NCBI GenBank assembly: GCA_914767715.1
Contig: OU612070.1
Location: 9,441,501 to 9,505,500 of the forward strand
Reading direction: 5' to 3'
Length of the DNA: 64,000 nt
From: Membranipora membranacea
Lineage: Eukaryota > Bryozoa > Gymnolaemata > Cheilostomatida > Membraniporidae
Under the pieces are notes generated by a model that was not told where the DNA came from, ran no database searches, and saw nothing but the letters and a program-made list of their open reading frames with translations. The position numbers and the translations under genes were made by a program. The first letter of the stretch is position 1; each line of letters begins with the position of its first letter. Of the stretch, positions 1-11,239 are shown piece by piece.

Positions 1-1550
1 TTAAAAGGTTGGGTTATTTTTAGACCACATATGGTTCATTTGCTTTCAGAGTCGCTCTCAAGCAAAGACAGAAAGTTACCTGTGATGTGACTAGTGGAAG
101 TGAGCAAACTTGATCTAGGTTAAATCTGCAAGAGGGTGATTTCTGCTACGATGCAGCCTCTTTTATCCCTACGTTATAGTTCTGTGTGTTTTGTCTATCG
201 ATCATGTAGTCAATGTTAGCTGGAATTCAGCTAAGAAATTCCTCACATACATGATTATCGTCTTATGTTGCTTCCTTGACGAGAGTTGTTCCAGCTACCA
301 TCAAGACAGATTTTTTGCACTTGATTGGAGCAGCGGAAATTATTGGTAGCAAACATTTGCTTGCGCCCCTTGCATTGAATGAGCTCTCGCCGCCGCTGGA
401 AAAAGTTGTTGCTAGCGTTAAGGTATCCTCAAGCTGGCTAAACTAAACTATAATAATAATCTATATTATGATATTTTTGTCAAGCGCATGAACTAATCAG
501 TACAGAAGGTAGCTTGGCCTCTATTCCGAGTTGCTCTCTTATGCTGTTTTATGTCATTTGAAACTTAGTTCACTGATAGTAACTATGGGCCATCAAAAAC
601 TTTCTCTAGTTTCCAAACAATACTGTTGAAATATCGGAGTTTTCCCAAATTGCTTGAAAATATCTATCATTCTATACTGTTATATGGGTTGCTCCCTCTT
701 TTGTCATGGGAACATAACTCCTAATAAAATGTTCAACTAAGAATCCAATTTGACAGTGATCCACTTGTATGGAATGCAAATATCATAGCATATCAAGTCT
801 ATGAACATACTTCAAAAGGTAATTGCCCATTGCAATGTTGTGATTTGTAAGGATTAGAGGGATGGAACAATCAACCAGCATCTGTACATCAGCTAGTGAA
901 TGTGCGTTGTAATACTCAAATTGTCTTCACATTCAAAATTAACAAATAAGGAACCAAAGAGCAATGCATAGGTTTGACATATTACAGTTGTATTTCAACA
1001 TGATAATATTTTCATTTATCACCTATAATTTATCCTATTACCAAATGTAACGACGACAAGTATTTACTGCGGATGTATGGTGATTTTCGAGATTATTATT
1101 TGGGGCTATCCGTATGTATGTTTTGGCTTGAGTGACTTCAGTGAGGGAAAAAAGGTTCAAACAATCGGATTTGCAACGGGTCAAGATCTCACATTGTAAA
1201 CTGATAAATGACATTGAACGTGACTCAGTAGTTTGGAGGCCTAGACTATAGCCAGCGAGAGTGATAAACTCTATTCGATCAAATGAAAGCGCATTCATCA
1301 TAATAAAACTAGGATAATCTCAACATCAAAGTTTAAGTTTGCCGTCTGGAACTTCCTAGTGTCTATTGTTTATTTAATTACAAGCAATCTATCATTTTCA
1401 GTTAGGCGTTTTTTCATCGATGTAATCTTATGTGATGGCATTTGATGAATGGCACAACCTGAGCTTACCTGATACGCAAATCCTTTTGATTTTTTGCTGT
1501 TGAGTTGTACAATAAACATTTGTCACAATTAACCTTGTTCCGCTACAGTC
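1..1550. other. intergenic, no gene recognised
   Basis: No open frame here has signal-peptide, domain or splice-consistent coding character. The longest frame (87 codons on the minus strand near 1038-1301) resembles no family I know. It could hold the end of a gene lying to the left, but I cannot show this. Confidence 0.4.
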
Positions 1551-1555
1551 CCCTA

Positions 1556-1592
1556 AGTTAGATAAATAGTTAGATAAATAGTTAGATAAATA
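1556..1592. repeat. short tandem repeat, 12-bp unit
   Basis: Three consecutive copies of a 12-base unit (agttagataaat) occur in intergenic DNA. A run of about 16 C lies 85 bp downstream (about 1676-1692). Both are simple repeats with no visible gene link. Confidence 0.7.
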
Positions 1593-2148
1593 ATGAACAA
1601 ATAATCAGAAGATGAGGGCTTTTGACTACTGTATGCTAGGGAATTTCTCAACCTACATAAGCTTAGCATGTGCCTCCCCCCCCCCCCCCCCCAAGAGGGC
1701 GCCAATCAAAGGAAACGCAGACTATGCCCATGACATGGATGAGAATGTACTGCAAGCTATGAAACAAAGATGAAACAGTTCAGCGAGGAAAACTACTGAA
1801 AATAATGTGAGATATTATTGAGTCATTGTCAAATTTTTGAGAGAGCCTCATTTATCCGCTCTCATTCTTGGGGGAGGGTGTCAAACTACCGTGCGTGCAT
1901 GATTTTTGCATGGCAAAAATCATTTTTGCTGTACTAAGGTAATGCCAGTATTCACATTTAAATTTTTTTTTCGTGTTCATTTTTATTTATTCATATTTAT
2001 TATATTCCTTATTTATTAAATAATTTTAAATAATTCTTCCTCTTTACAATTAACAACCTTATGGCTGATTAGTATCCTGTTTCTTCTCATGTAAGTTGTG
2101 TGATGAATTTCATTCCCTTCCAAAATTGTTGCCCAAGAGGAATGAAGT

Positions 2149-2248
2149 ATATAATAATAATGAATGAATATAATGATTATATAATAATAATGAATGAATA
2201 TAATAATTATATAATAATGAAAGTATATAATAATAAGAATGAAGTATA
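2149..2248. repeat. AT-rich minisatellite
   Basis: Imperfect tandem copies of a unit of about 30 bp built from ataataatgaatgaatataa. The array abuts the left arm of the hairpin at the broken 5' end of the LINE fragment. Confidence 0.65.
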
Positions 2249-2294
2249 TCCCATAATAGTACCCTGTGGAGTTCCACAGGGTACTATTATGGGA
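2249..2294. repeat. perfect 21-bp inverted repeat, 4-nt loop
   Basis: Arms 2249-2269 and 2274-2294 are exact reverse complements around the loop agtt. The right arm is the LINE coding sequence for the reverse-transcriptase motif GVPQGTIMG. The left arm is an inverted copy of it joined to the AT-rich repeat. This marks the 5' truncation point of the LINE insertion. Confidence 0.85.
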
Positions 2295-3205
2295 CCGCTC
2301 TTGTGGAACATTTTTGTTCATGATCTGCTGCCCGAAATACCTTGTATCAAATACGCAGATGACACTACAGTTTATAATGTGGTAGAAAGCTCGGAAGTGC
2401 GCATAGAAAACTCGACATCTCATAAAGCATCTCTCGTATTTCATGACAACCCTCTACAGTCTACTGCTGATTGTGCGGCAAACTGGTGTGAAGAAAATTC
2501 AATGCTGTTAAACATCACTAAGTCACAATCACTGACTCTAACCCTTCAAAAGAACATCATCTGTGATCCTATCAAGATAAATGACATGCCCATCTCACAA
2601 AATTCATCAGTCAGGAGTTTGCTTTGACAATCATATGAGATTCAGTGCTCACGTTGACTCTGTAATAAGTAAGTTAAGGCCAGCTGTGCATGCCATTATT
2701 CGGCTCAGGAAAGTTGGGGTCTCCACGTCTAGTCTGGTCACATTTTATAGATCGAAAGTTCTGTCAGTGATCTCGTACGCAGCACCAAGTTGGTTCCCAT
2801 ACTTATCGAAAGGGGACAAGGAGATTCTTGAAAGACTACAGAAGTTATGTCTCAGGGTTATTTTGCCATGGTTAGAACATTATGATGAGCGTCTTGCAGC
2901 ATTAAACTTAACAGAACTTAGTGTTTATCTAGACATATGCTGCCTAAAGTATGTCAATAATGTGAGAAAGAACACCAGCTATCCACATCACCATCATCTA
3001 CATCACCTAGCAACAAATGACAGGCACCATCATAAAACCACGACCCTCCCTAAATCCAATGCTGCTCTTTGCAGAAAAAGCCTTTTTTATAAATACTCAT
3101 AAATACGTCAATGCCTTCTTATTGCTTTTTTTGTTTTCGCATGGTCTTATATGCTTCATGCAATGATCGGTGGTTAATAAAAGTTCATAATATATGTGGG
3201 AGGAG
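2260..3205 (+). mobile_element. non-LTR retrotransposon (LINE) fragment: RT palm to 3' tail, frameshifted
   Basis: Two overlapping frames encode the end of a LINE reverse transcriptase. The first (to 2627) has GVPQGTIMGPLLWNIFVHDL and the catalytic YADD motif in KYADDTTVY. The second (2581-3102) has the post-palm region (RFSAHVDSVISKLRP, then SVISYAAPSWFPYLS and LQKLCLRVILP) typical of CR1/jockey-like elements. A single-base frameshift near 2590-2625 separates them, so the copy is dead. The endonuclease and N-terminal RT are missing (5' truncation). The 3' UTR (about 3103-3205) resembles the relic at 36776-36860. I do not assign an exact clade. Confidence 0.85.
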
Positions 3206-3689
3206 AAGTGTCTACCAAGACTGTGCCATAGATCCGACAATATCAAGTTAGATCCTTTCCTCTAAATCTCTTTGAAGATACCCAATAAAACCGCAGATAT
3301 TCTGAAGGATGTGAAATAAATCAGATCTGAAACAAACGGAGGAGGATTTCTAAGATTCGCTTGGATCAGATAGGTTTTGATATTTGATTCTGATGTCTTA
3401 TAACATATCAAAGGGGGCGGGTGGCGGACCCTGGGGTGCTAGGCACAGTAAGCCAATAGTCCAATCATTCAGCTATTTTTACCCTAAGTCAAACAGTGAC
3501 AGGGCCGGTACCAAGCGTGTCGGCATATGTTCAGAAAATAGGAACAAGATTATCCCATTGTAATTGCAGATTAAAAGGCGCTTCCCCTGATTTTGCAAAA
3601 AACAGGAATATGTCATGTCAACAGTTTAACCTCAGAAGTGTGCCAACGGGCTTTTTTATTGCATTCCAGTTTCATAGACTCAATTGATT

Positions 3690-3705
3690 TTCAAATAAAA
3701 AGGCG
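3690..3705 (+). promoter_or_regulatory. possible TATA-like element of the TSP1-repeat gene
   Basis: The sequence caaataaaaagg lies about 85 bp before the ATG at 3781. It is the best TATA-like string ahead of the gene, and a start site about 30 bp downstream would give a 5' UTR of about 55 nt. Weak evidence in AT-rich DNA. Confidence 0.3.
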
Positions 3706-3780
3706 AGCCCAATTCAGTTTCGCCATATACAGACTTCTGGGTTACTGGTAGCTGTATGGTATACAACATTGTCTGCAAGG

Positions 3781-6700
3781 ATGGACAAGCTTTTATTACT
3801 TGCACTGTTGATAGTAGTTTTAGGTAAGTTTTACAATGTTACAAATTTATTTTCTTCATTGAATATTTTTTTATAAAAGAACTTACTACGGCGAACTGTG
3901 ACTCCAAAATTTTTACGACATGTCATTTCACGGGTAATAAAACTTAAAGTGTTTGTAAAGGAACAGGTTTCTTGGTATCATTTTTGAGCTTGAAATCAGA
4001 TTAAGACAGCTATCCCACATGCATTTGCATATAAAATTAGTCATCAGGGTTATTTGGTCTGGTAGGTTTGGGGGTTATAAGTTAACAACATTTGAAGAAA
4101 GAAAAAAAAATCGGCAGATTATATTCCGTGTCTGTTGGCTTGAATCTCCATTTTACTCAGACTTTCTCATAATAGGCTGCTTTATTTTCTAATCAAACTA
4201 GTTTTGGAGAAAATTCATCTTCCCATAGTGCCAAATTTGAATTAATTTAAAGCATTGGATTACTAAAACAATTCAGAGCACTCTCCTTGGAATAATGGAT
4301 AACCATAAGCTGCAATAGCGGCAATGTCAAACAGTCCAAAAACTTGCCTCCCAACTGGTGCCCAAATTTCAGTTAGAAGTTTTTTTTTATCGAACCAGTG
4401 ATTTAGATATCTGCTTTTTCTTTTCATTGCATTCACAAATGTCATAGGTGTAGTTATTAAATTATTCATTGATAACAAATTTATGTTGAAATTTTAGCCA
4501 GGATTGTTTGCTTCTATCCTATCTTTTTATCCTCACAGTCATCTGAAACTACAAAACATCTGGAATCTGCCTCCGAACGGAGTTGTCTCTCCAAAAACTT
4601 TTGATTCAATGAGATTAGCATATTTTATGATCAGTTGTAGTCGTTTTTTGCAATCCCTCTAATACATTCAATCATTTACTTTATACTTTCATTTTCGGTA
4701 ATGTTATTTTTTTTAATATTAGATATATATATAATTATATTAATATTCATTAAATAGGCGTAAGCTTAACCGGAGGTACCAGCAGAACTGCTAGAACAAG
4801 GTCCATCTTCAGAGCGCGGTCTTCAAGGAGAGGAGGTAGCTCAAGGTAAGAACTCTAAGCATTGCAAAATAATGGGTGCCTAATATTTGAGTTTGAGTTT
4901 TTTTTCTTGGCATCATAGTTATTTTTTAAAGATAAAATGGTTTTCATTATAAACTGTAATCCATAATAACCAAAAAGAAAACTACAGCTAATATTGTATT
5001 GGTAATTTTTTAGGCAATGAGCAACAATTTATTTTAAAATGTGGAGGTGGTCCTCAGTAATTCCAAAAAAAATGCTTGTCACCATCACAACAAGACAATG
5101 GATTGCGGTCCTCACATTAATCATAAACAGAACATAAATATCATAATTTACTTTCATACATGAACAGTGTAATATTATGACGCTATAATCAGACTATTCT
5201 GTACATTATAATACAGAAGCAGCAGCAGTTCAAGCAGCTCTAGCAGGAAAAGGGACTCATCAAGCAGCAGTGATGATTCAGATGACAAGAAATCATGCTG
5301 TGAGTACTCATGCCCAAACCTCTCCCACCCTTTCCCCTCACTTTGCACTAAATTACTATATTGTGACTTACCATTATGATGGTGGTGATTTTCCCAAAGG
5401 CTTTCACTCAGATCAAAGGTCACATACCACCAAAAAAATGACAATCTCTGCTGGGGAGTCTTAGATTTGCTGATGAATTTTTACGCATTGCTTTTCTTGT
5501 TTAATTGAAAAAAAAACAGGAATCTAAAATTGGATGCTCTGTCTCTGCGAAAACAGGATGCAACAGAGAGCTTTCAGCTCCTAGAAACTTGAGACTTTCA
5601 AGCTTCATAAGCTGTGCACTCAATTGTCTAGTTAAACGAATCGGTGTTAATATAATTTGTATATATGGGTATTCCAGTTTATTTTAATTGACAACGGTAT
5701 TTTATAATTAATCTACTGTTGTAGGGGGTAGTTGGCAGCGCTGGTCAGGTTGGTCCAGTTGTAAGGGATCGTGTGGTAAGAGCGGAGAACAGAAGAGATG
5801 GAGGAGCTGTGAGAAACCAAAAGACAAGAATTGTAACTCTAAGGGGTGTAAGGGTGACAAAGATGCTAAGAAATCCTGCAAAGTCAAAAGTTGTGATAGT
5901 AGCAGCAGCAGCAGCAGTAGCTCAGAGGAAAGGAAGAGTTGCTGTAAGTAAATGAGGCTAGTCAAGGTATCTCAAAATATGTGGTTGAATGTTTACCAAT
6001 GAGAACCCTATGATAAAAAGTTTGTGTAACGCAATATTAGAAATGAAACTGAATATTATGTTTGACAATAGGAAATTAGAAAACAACTCACTACTCTATC
6101 ATTAATTACAATATCAATGTGAGGCAAAATATGCACATGATGATGCTTAATGTATTATATTCTTTGACCTTTTAAAATAATCAAATTTTTAAATTTTTTA
6201 ATTAATTTCAAGTGTGAGGGATGCAAAAGAAATACATCCGCCAATAATTGGATGCTAGGACTCTCTACATGAACTGGTATAGATGAAAACTCTGAATTTA
6301 ATTTATGTATTTTCATTATTGATAGCAATATTTACATTAATCTACTGTTGTAGGGGGTAGTTGGCAGCGCTGGTCAGGATGGTCCAGTTGTAAGGGATCG
6401 TGTGGTAAGAGCGGAGAACAGAAGAGATCGAGGAGCTGTGAGAAACCAAAAGACAAGAATTGTAACTTTAAGGGGTGTAAGGGTGACAAAGATGCTAAGA
6501 AATCCTGTAAAGTAAAAAGTTGTGATAGTAGCAGCAGTAGCAGTAGCTCAGAGGAAAGGAAGAGTTGCTGTAAGTAAATGAGGCTAGTCGAGGTATTTCA
6601 AAATAATGTGGTTGAATGTTTACCAATGAGAACCCTATGATAAAAAGTTTGCGTAACGCAATATTAGAAATGAAACTGAATATTATGTTTGACAATAGGA

Positions 6701-9700
6701 AATTAGAAAACAACTCACTACTCTATCATTAATTACAATATCAATGTAAGGCAAAATATGCACATGATGATGCTTAATGTATTATATTCTTTGACCTTCT
6801 AAAATAATCAAATTTTTAAATTTTTAAATTAATTTCAAGTGTGAGGGATGCAAAAGAAATACATCCGCCAATAATTGGATGCTAGGACTCTCTACATGAA
6901 CTGGTATAGATGAAAACTCTGAATTTAATTTATGAATTTTCATTATTGATAGCAATATTTACATTAATCTACTGTTGTAGGGGGTAGTTGGCAGCGCTGG
7001 TCAGGTTGGTCCAGTTGTAAGGGATCGTGCGGTAAGAGCGGAGAACAGAAGAGATGGAGGAGCTGTGAGAAACCAAAAGACAAGAATTGTAACTTTAAGG
7101 GGTGTAAGGGTGACAAAGATGCTAAGAAATCCTGTAAAGTAAAAAGCTGTGATAGTAGCAGCAGTAGCTCAGAGGAAAAGAAAAGTTGCTGTAAGTACGT
7201 CCCATAGAGAGGGGATAATTCTATGGTATGACCTACTAATCTGGGTATTTCCCCAACTATATTTATTTATTTATTTATTTATCGAGGTTTTCTAAAAGTT
7301 TATAATTATATATATTTTTTGAAACACTTTTGATCGGGTTGCAGATTACTTAGTGAATAATAAATCATTCGTAATCTTGTAGAAAACTAATAATGAAATG
7401 GAAAAAAACAGCTCACTACTACAGGTTTTGGCTTATTGAAATGAAAACTTCCTAACAAATGTAGTTTAAGAGCTCAAACGGTGGCGGGATGCTGGTAGAG
7501 GCATTTCATTATCAACCACTTTCCCAACCGAAAGTTGGAAAGTGGGAAGGTGGTTGATAATGAAAGGCCTCTACCAGCATCCCGCCACCGTTTGTGCGCT
7601 TAAACTAAACAAAATGTCAACTTTTTGACAAAGGAAAACAATTGTAGCAACTTTATTATAATCATGATTATACAGGGGGAGGCAACTTTATCATTATCAT
7701 GATTATACAGGGGGAAGCAACTTTATTATAATCATGATTATACAGGGGGAAGTTGGGAGCGCTGGTCCGGCTGGTCAGACTGTAAGGGATCGTGTGGACA
7801 GAATAAGAGTGAGCAGAAACGAGAAAGGAAATGTCGAAATCCAAGCGAAAAAAATTGCAACTCTCGTGGATGCCGCGGAGATAATGATCAAAAACGCTCC
7901 TGTACATCTAAATCATCATGTGATTTCTGTAAGTATGACCTTTACCTCTATCTGACCGACATTATTTCTTCTTCTTCTCTTTAGCACTTTTGGCAGCTGG
8001 CACCCGGTCTTGTCTTGAATAGAACTGGCACACCCAATCCACCGCTTTGCTATAGATAGAGCCTTAGCAGTCCTAATTAACGCTTCATCTAAAAATGATG
8101 CAGTGATTGACATGTGGTTTCAGCCTCCCCCAAAGGCAACCACTGTTTTGCCGCCCATTATTCTGGATGCCGTGAGTGATATGATCACTTGATTTTAATA
8201 AGCATATATTTGGATGAAATCTACTCTCATTTTATATATAATACTATACCTTTAGCTGGTGATTGGCAAAGATGGTCAGCTTGGTCTGACTGCAGTGCAT
8301 CATGTGGAAAGGGTTCACAGGGAAGGTCGAGGGAATGTAAGAGACCAGACAACAAAGAGGGAAAATTCCTTGGATGCAAGGGAGATGATGATGAAAGACG
8401 CTCTTGTGACTCCGGCAGACAATGTGAATTTTGTAAGCATGAGCTCTGTTTAATACTGGCATGTTTCTTACAACTTGCTTTGAACAGCAGCTACACTTCT
8501 CCTTCAGTGCGATCTCACACTCGCACTACCTTGACAACGTCCCACACAACCCCTAAATCACCGAACACGAAAGCTTTGTCAAAGATAGAACCTGGACTGA
8601 GCTAAATCATCTTTTAATTTGTTGTTGTGGTCATAACTTTCACAGAATAGACCTTCACCCATTTTAATGTAAATGTTATTACTATCATTATATTTTTTTC
8701 ATATCCCTTCAGCTGGTGATTGGCAAAGATGGTCAGCTTGGTCTGACTGCAGTGCATCATGTGGAAAGGGTTCACAGGGAAGGTCAAGGGAATGTAAGAA
8801 ACCAGACAACAAGGAGGGAAAATTCCTTGGATGCAAGGGAAATGATGATGAAAGACGCTCTTGTGACTCCGGCAGACAATGTGAATTTGGTAAGCATTAG
8901 CTGTGCTCATTACCGGCTTGTTTCTTGCATCTTGCTTTGAACAGCACCTCCACCTACACCTCTCCTCAACACCAACCTCCCACTACGCTTACAACGCCCC
9001 ATACTACCCTTAAATCAACCCACACCAAAGATTTGTCCATGATAGAACCTGCACAGAGTTAAATCATCTTCAAATTTGTTTTTGTGGTCGAAACTTTCAC
9101 AAATGAAATTTTCAGCCATTTCAATAACAATCTTTTTATTATCATTATTATACTATTTTTTTATATCTTATTAGCTGGTGATTGGCAGAGATGGTCTGCT
9201 TGGTCTGACTGCAGTGCATTATGTGGAGAGGGTTCACAGGGAAGGTCGAGAGAATGTCAACGACCAAACAACAGAGAGGGCTCATTCCTTGGATGCCAAG
9301 GCGATGACGATCAAACCCGCTCTTGCAACTCCGGTTCACCATGTGAATTTGGTAAGCCCTAGCTCTGTCACTGGCTTGTCCATTGTGCCCAGCTTTGGAC
9401 AGCACCAACACCTCCACACCACACCAACCACACATTTAAAGCTCATTCACAACACTCGAACACCACCCTAATGTCACCTGTAAACCATAGATTTATCGAA
9501 AATAGAACCTAAACCAAATTAAATCATCTTTAATTTCAGTTTTGTTTTAGTGGCCAAAATTTTTATGAATGTAATATCCACGCTCTTTTAATCCCTTTAG
9601 CTGGTGATTGGCAAAGATGGTCAGCTTGGTCTGACTGCAGTGCATCGTGTGGAGAAGGCTCACAGGGAAGGTCAAGAGGATGTCAGCGACCAGACAACAG

Positions 9701-11118
9701 AGAGGGAACATTCCTTGGGTGCAACGGAGATGGAGATCAAAGCCGCTCTTGCAACTCCGGATCACCATGCGAATTTGGTAAGCATAAGCTCTGTCACTGG
9801 CTTGTACACTGTACCAAGCTTTGGACAACACTAAAACCTCTACACCAACCACACACTTGAACTTCTCTTACATCACCCCCACACTACAAAAAAAATTTCA
9901 CCTCTTAACCCCAGCCGTAAACGTAATCCGTAAACCTAAGCCGAATCAAATCATCTTTTGATTTTGCAGTTAGGTTTCAGCAGTCAAATGTTTTATGAAT
10001 AAAATCTCCACTCACTTCCAGAATGTTTTTTTAATCCCTTTAGCTGGTGATTGGCAAATATGGTCAACTTGGTCTGACTGCAGTGCATCATGCGGAGAGG
10101 GTTCACAGGGAAGGTCAAGAGAATGTCAGCGACCAGACAACAAAGAGGGAAAATTCCTTGGATGCCAAGGAGATGGAGATGAAAGTCGCACCTGTGATAG
10201 TGGCAGTGATAATGCATGTCCAATCAGTGAGTGACACTAATACACAATCTCGATACTCATACTCATCTCTCCTAGCCAATATGTTGATTCTGATTGGTCG
10301 GTTGTAGTGAGATCTCCGAAACTCAACCAATGGAGCCAACACATTAGCTATATCTCTTGTGTAGGGCTAGTCTGAGCCCCCCCCCCCCCCCCCCATACTC
10401 TTGCCCCCTGACGGCCCGAGCCCGGAAAGCTAAATACATATAATGCAGCTCACAGCAAAGACTTAGAGACTTTCAATGGTTAAGTTTATTTTATCGTCTT
10501 GAAAAAACAAAATGATGTCAAAATTACATAATTCATTACAGAAACAATATAATAATACAATACAATACAATGAGACTGACGTACTCGACTTATCGCCTAA
10601 AGGTTCTAATCTGTCTTCTGATTTATAGATGGCGATGGCGGCTGGAGCAGCTGGTCAGAATGGTCTGGCTGTATAGGAGCCTGTGATCAGGGCACACAGG
10701 AGAGGTGGAGAGAGTGTATGAGGCCAGATAATGTGGGCGGAAACTCTAGGGGGTGTGGAGATGGTGTTGCCGATGAATCGCGCAGTTGTGATCTTCCAAC
10801 ATCCTGTTTCAAGGATTTTGGAGTTGACTTTGATTTTGGTGACTACAATTTCAATGGATGTAAGTTAAAAATTGTAATCTACTCAAGGTAATAAACACAT
10901 CAATGCAATGTCAAGCAGTATATTCTGAGTAATTTAGACAGTTTTGACAATAATGGCCTTTGCCTTGCTAGAGGGTTTCAATCATGATGTATGAATATTG
11001 TGGTGATTGGTAAACAATGTCCAAAAAATTGAAAAATGTAAAACAGTAGATTGCTTCGCATGATATTTGAAACAGCATAATTTCACAATAAAATAATTCT
11101 CTTGTTACAGATCGGTGA
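3781..11118 (+). CDS. secreted protein with ten TSP1 repeats (14 exons)
   Basis: Exons: 3781-3823, 4758-4845, 5217-5299, 5725-5943, 6354-6569, 6981-7190, 7746-7928, 8256-8432, 8713-8889, 9175-9351, 9601-9777, 10044-10226, 10629-10859, 11111-11118. The spliced frame is open for 723 residues. It starts with a signal peptide (MDKLLLLALLIVVLG), followed by an Arg/Ser-rich basic stretch and a Ser/Asp-rich stretch (to residue 71). Ten TSP1 repeats follow, one per exon (residues about 72-721). Each has the WxxW C-mannosylation motif (WQRWSGWSSC, WQRWSAWSDC) and a CxxSCG core. The last ends in a Phe/Asp-rich tail (DFGVDFDFGDYNF). There is no membrane segment, so it should be secreted to the matrix or surface. 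All TSP1 exons are phase 1-1, which permits exon duplication. No other domain is visible, so I give no orthologue name. The start is set by the signal peptide. Confidence 0.88.
5725..7190 (+). repeat. recent tandem duplication of TSP1 exon plus intron (three copies, 627-629 bp)
   Basis: Exons 4, 5 and 6 of the TSP1 gene start at 5725, 6354 and 6981. The introns after the first and second copies are also almost identical base for base, so whole exon-intron units were copied recently. The copies differ mainly in the run of AGC/AGT serine codons near the exon end, giving exons of 219, 216 and 210 nt. Confidence 0.92.
7462..7607. mobile_element. palindromic MITE, 146 bp (family 1, copy 1)
   Basis: The two halves are near-perfect reverse complements. 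The termini are tagtttaag/cttaaacta and the arms carry ggtggcgggatgctggtaga. Near-matching 8-9 bp flanks (aacaaatg and aacaaaatg) may be a target-site duplication. It lies in the intron before TSP1 exon 7. A second copy is at 22155-22275. It has no coding capacity, so it would be a non-autonomous foldback DNA element. Confidence 0.75.
7647..7751 (+). repeat. three 35-bp repeats carrying a splice acceptor
   Basis: Units 7647-7681, 7682-7716 and 7717-7751 each contain gattatacagggggaa, which includes the tacag acceptor used for TSP1 exon 7. Only the last copy (acceptor ending at 7745) keeps the reading frame. The upstream copies are 35 and 70 bp away, neither a multiple of 3. Confidence 0.88.
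8256..10226 (+). repeat. older tandem duplication of TSP1 exons (five copies, 426-462 bp)
   Basis: Exons starting at 8256, 8713, 9175, 9601 and 10044 encode near-identical GDWQ.WS.WSDCSA.CG repeats. Four are 177 nt and the last is 183 nt. Their introns share recognisable but diverged blocks (for example aaatcatctt followed by a T-rich stretch), so this expansion is older than the one at 5725-7190. Confidence 0.88.
10376..10394. repeat. poly-C tract
   Basis: A run of about 17 C lies in the intron between the ninth and tenth TSP1 exons. Similar C or G runs occur near 1676-1692, 22760-22772 and 41927-41936. Confidence 0.8.
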
Positions 11119-11228
11119 GCAGAGGACCGGTGGAGTATGCCAAAGTTATACAACATTTGATTATTCATTTTTATTTCTATTGTTGAATTTTTGTACTTTT
11201 ATAAGTGGTTGATTTATATTCTAATTGC

Positions 11229-11234
11229 AATAAA
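11229..11234 (+). terminator. poly(A) signal AATAAA of the TSP1-repeat gene
   Basis: AATAAA lies 111 bp after the stop codon ending at 11118, in an otherwise featureless 3' region. Confidence 0.55.
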
Positions 11235-11239
11235 CACAA

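Noticed and set aside
2016-2444. 142-codon minus-strand frame, rich in Ile/Tyr
   Set aside because: It is the antisense of the AT-rich minisatellite and LINE fragment, so composition explains it.
7734-7955. 73-codon plus frame through the TSP1 exon 7 region
   Set aside because: It is in the wrong frame relative to the TSP1 repeat encoded by 7746-7928.
8189-8605. Continuous 138-codon frame containing one TSP1 repeat
   Set aside because: It is a real TSP1 exon (8256-8432) extended into intron on both sides. The splice sites and the equal 177-nt size of the sister exons fix the true borders.
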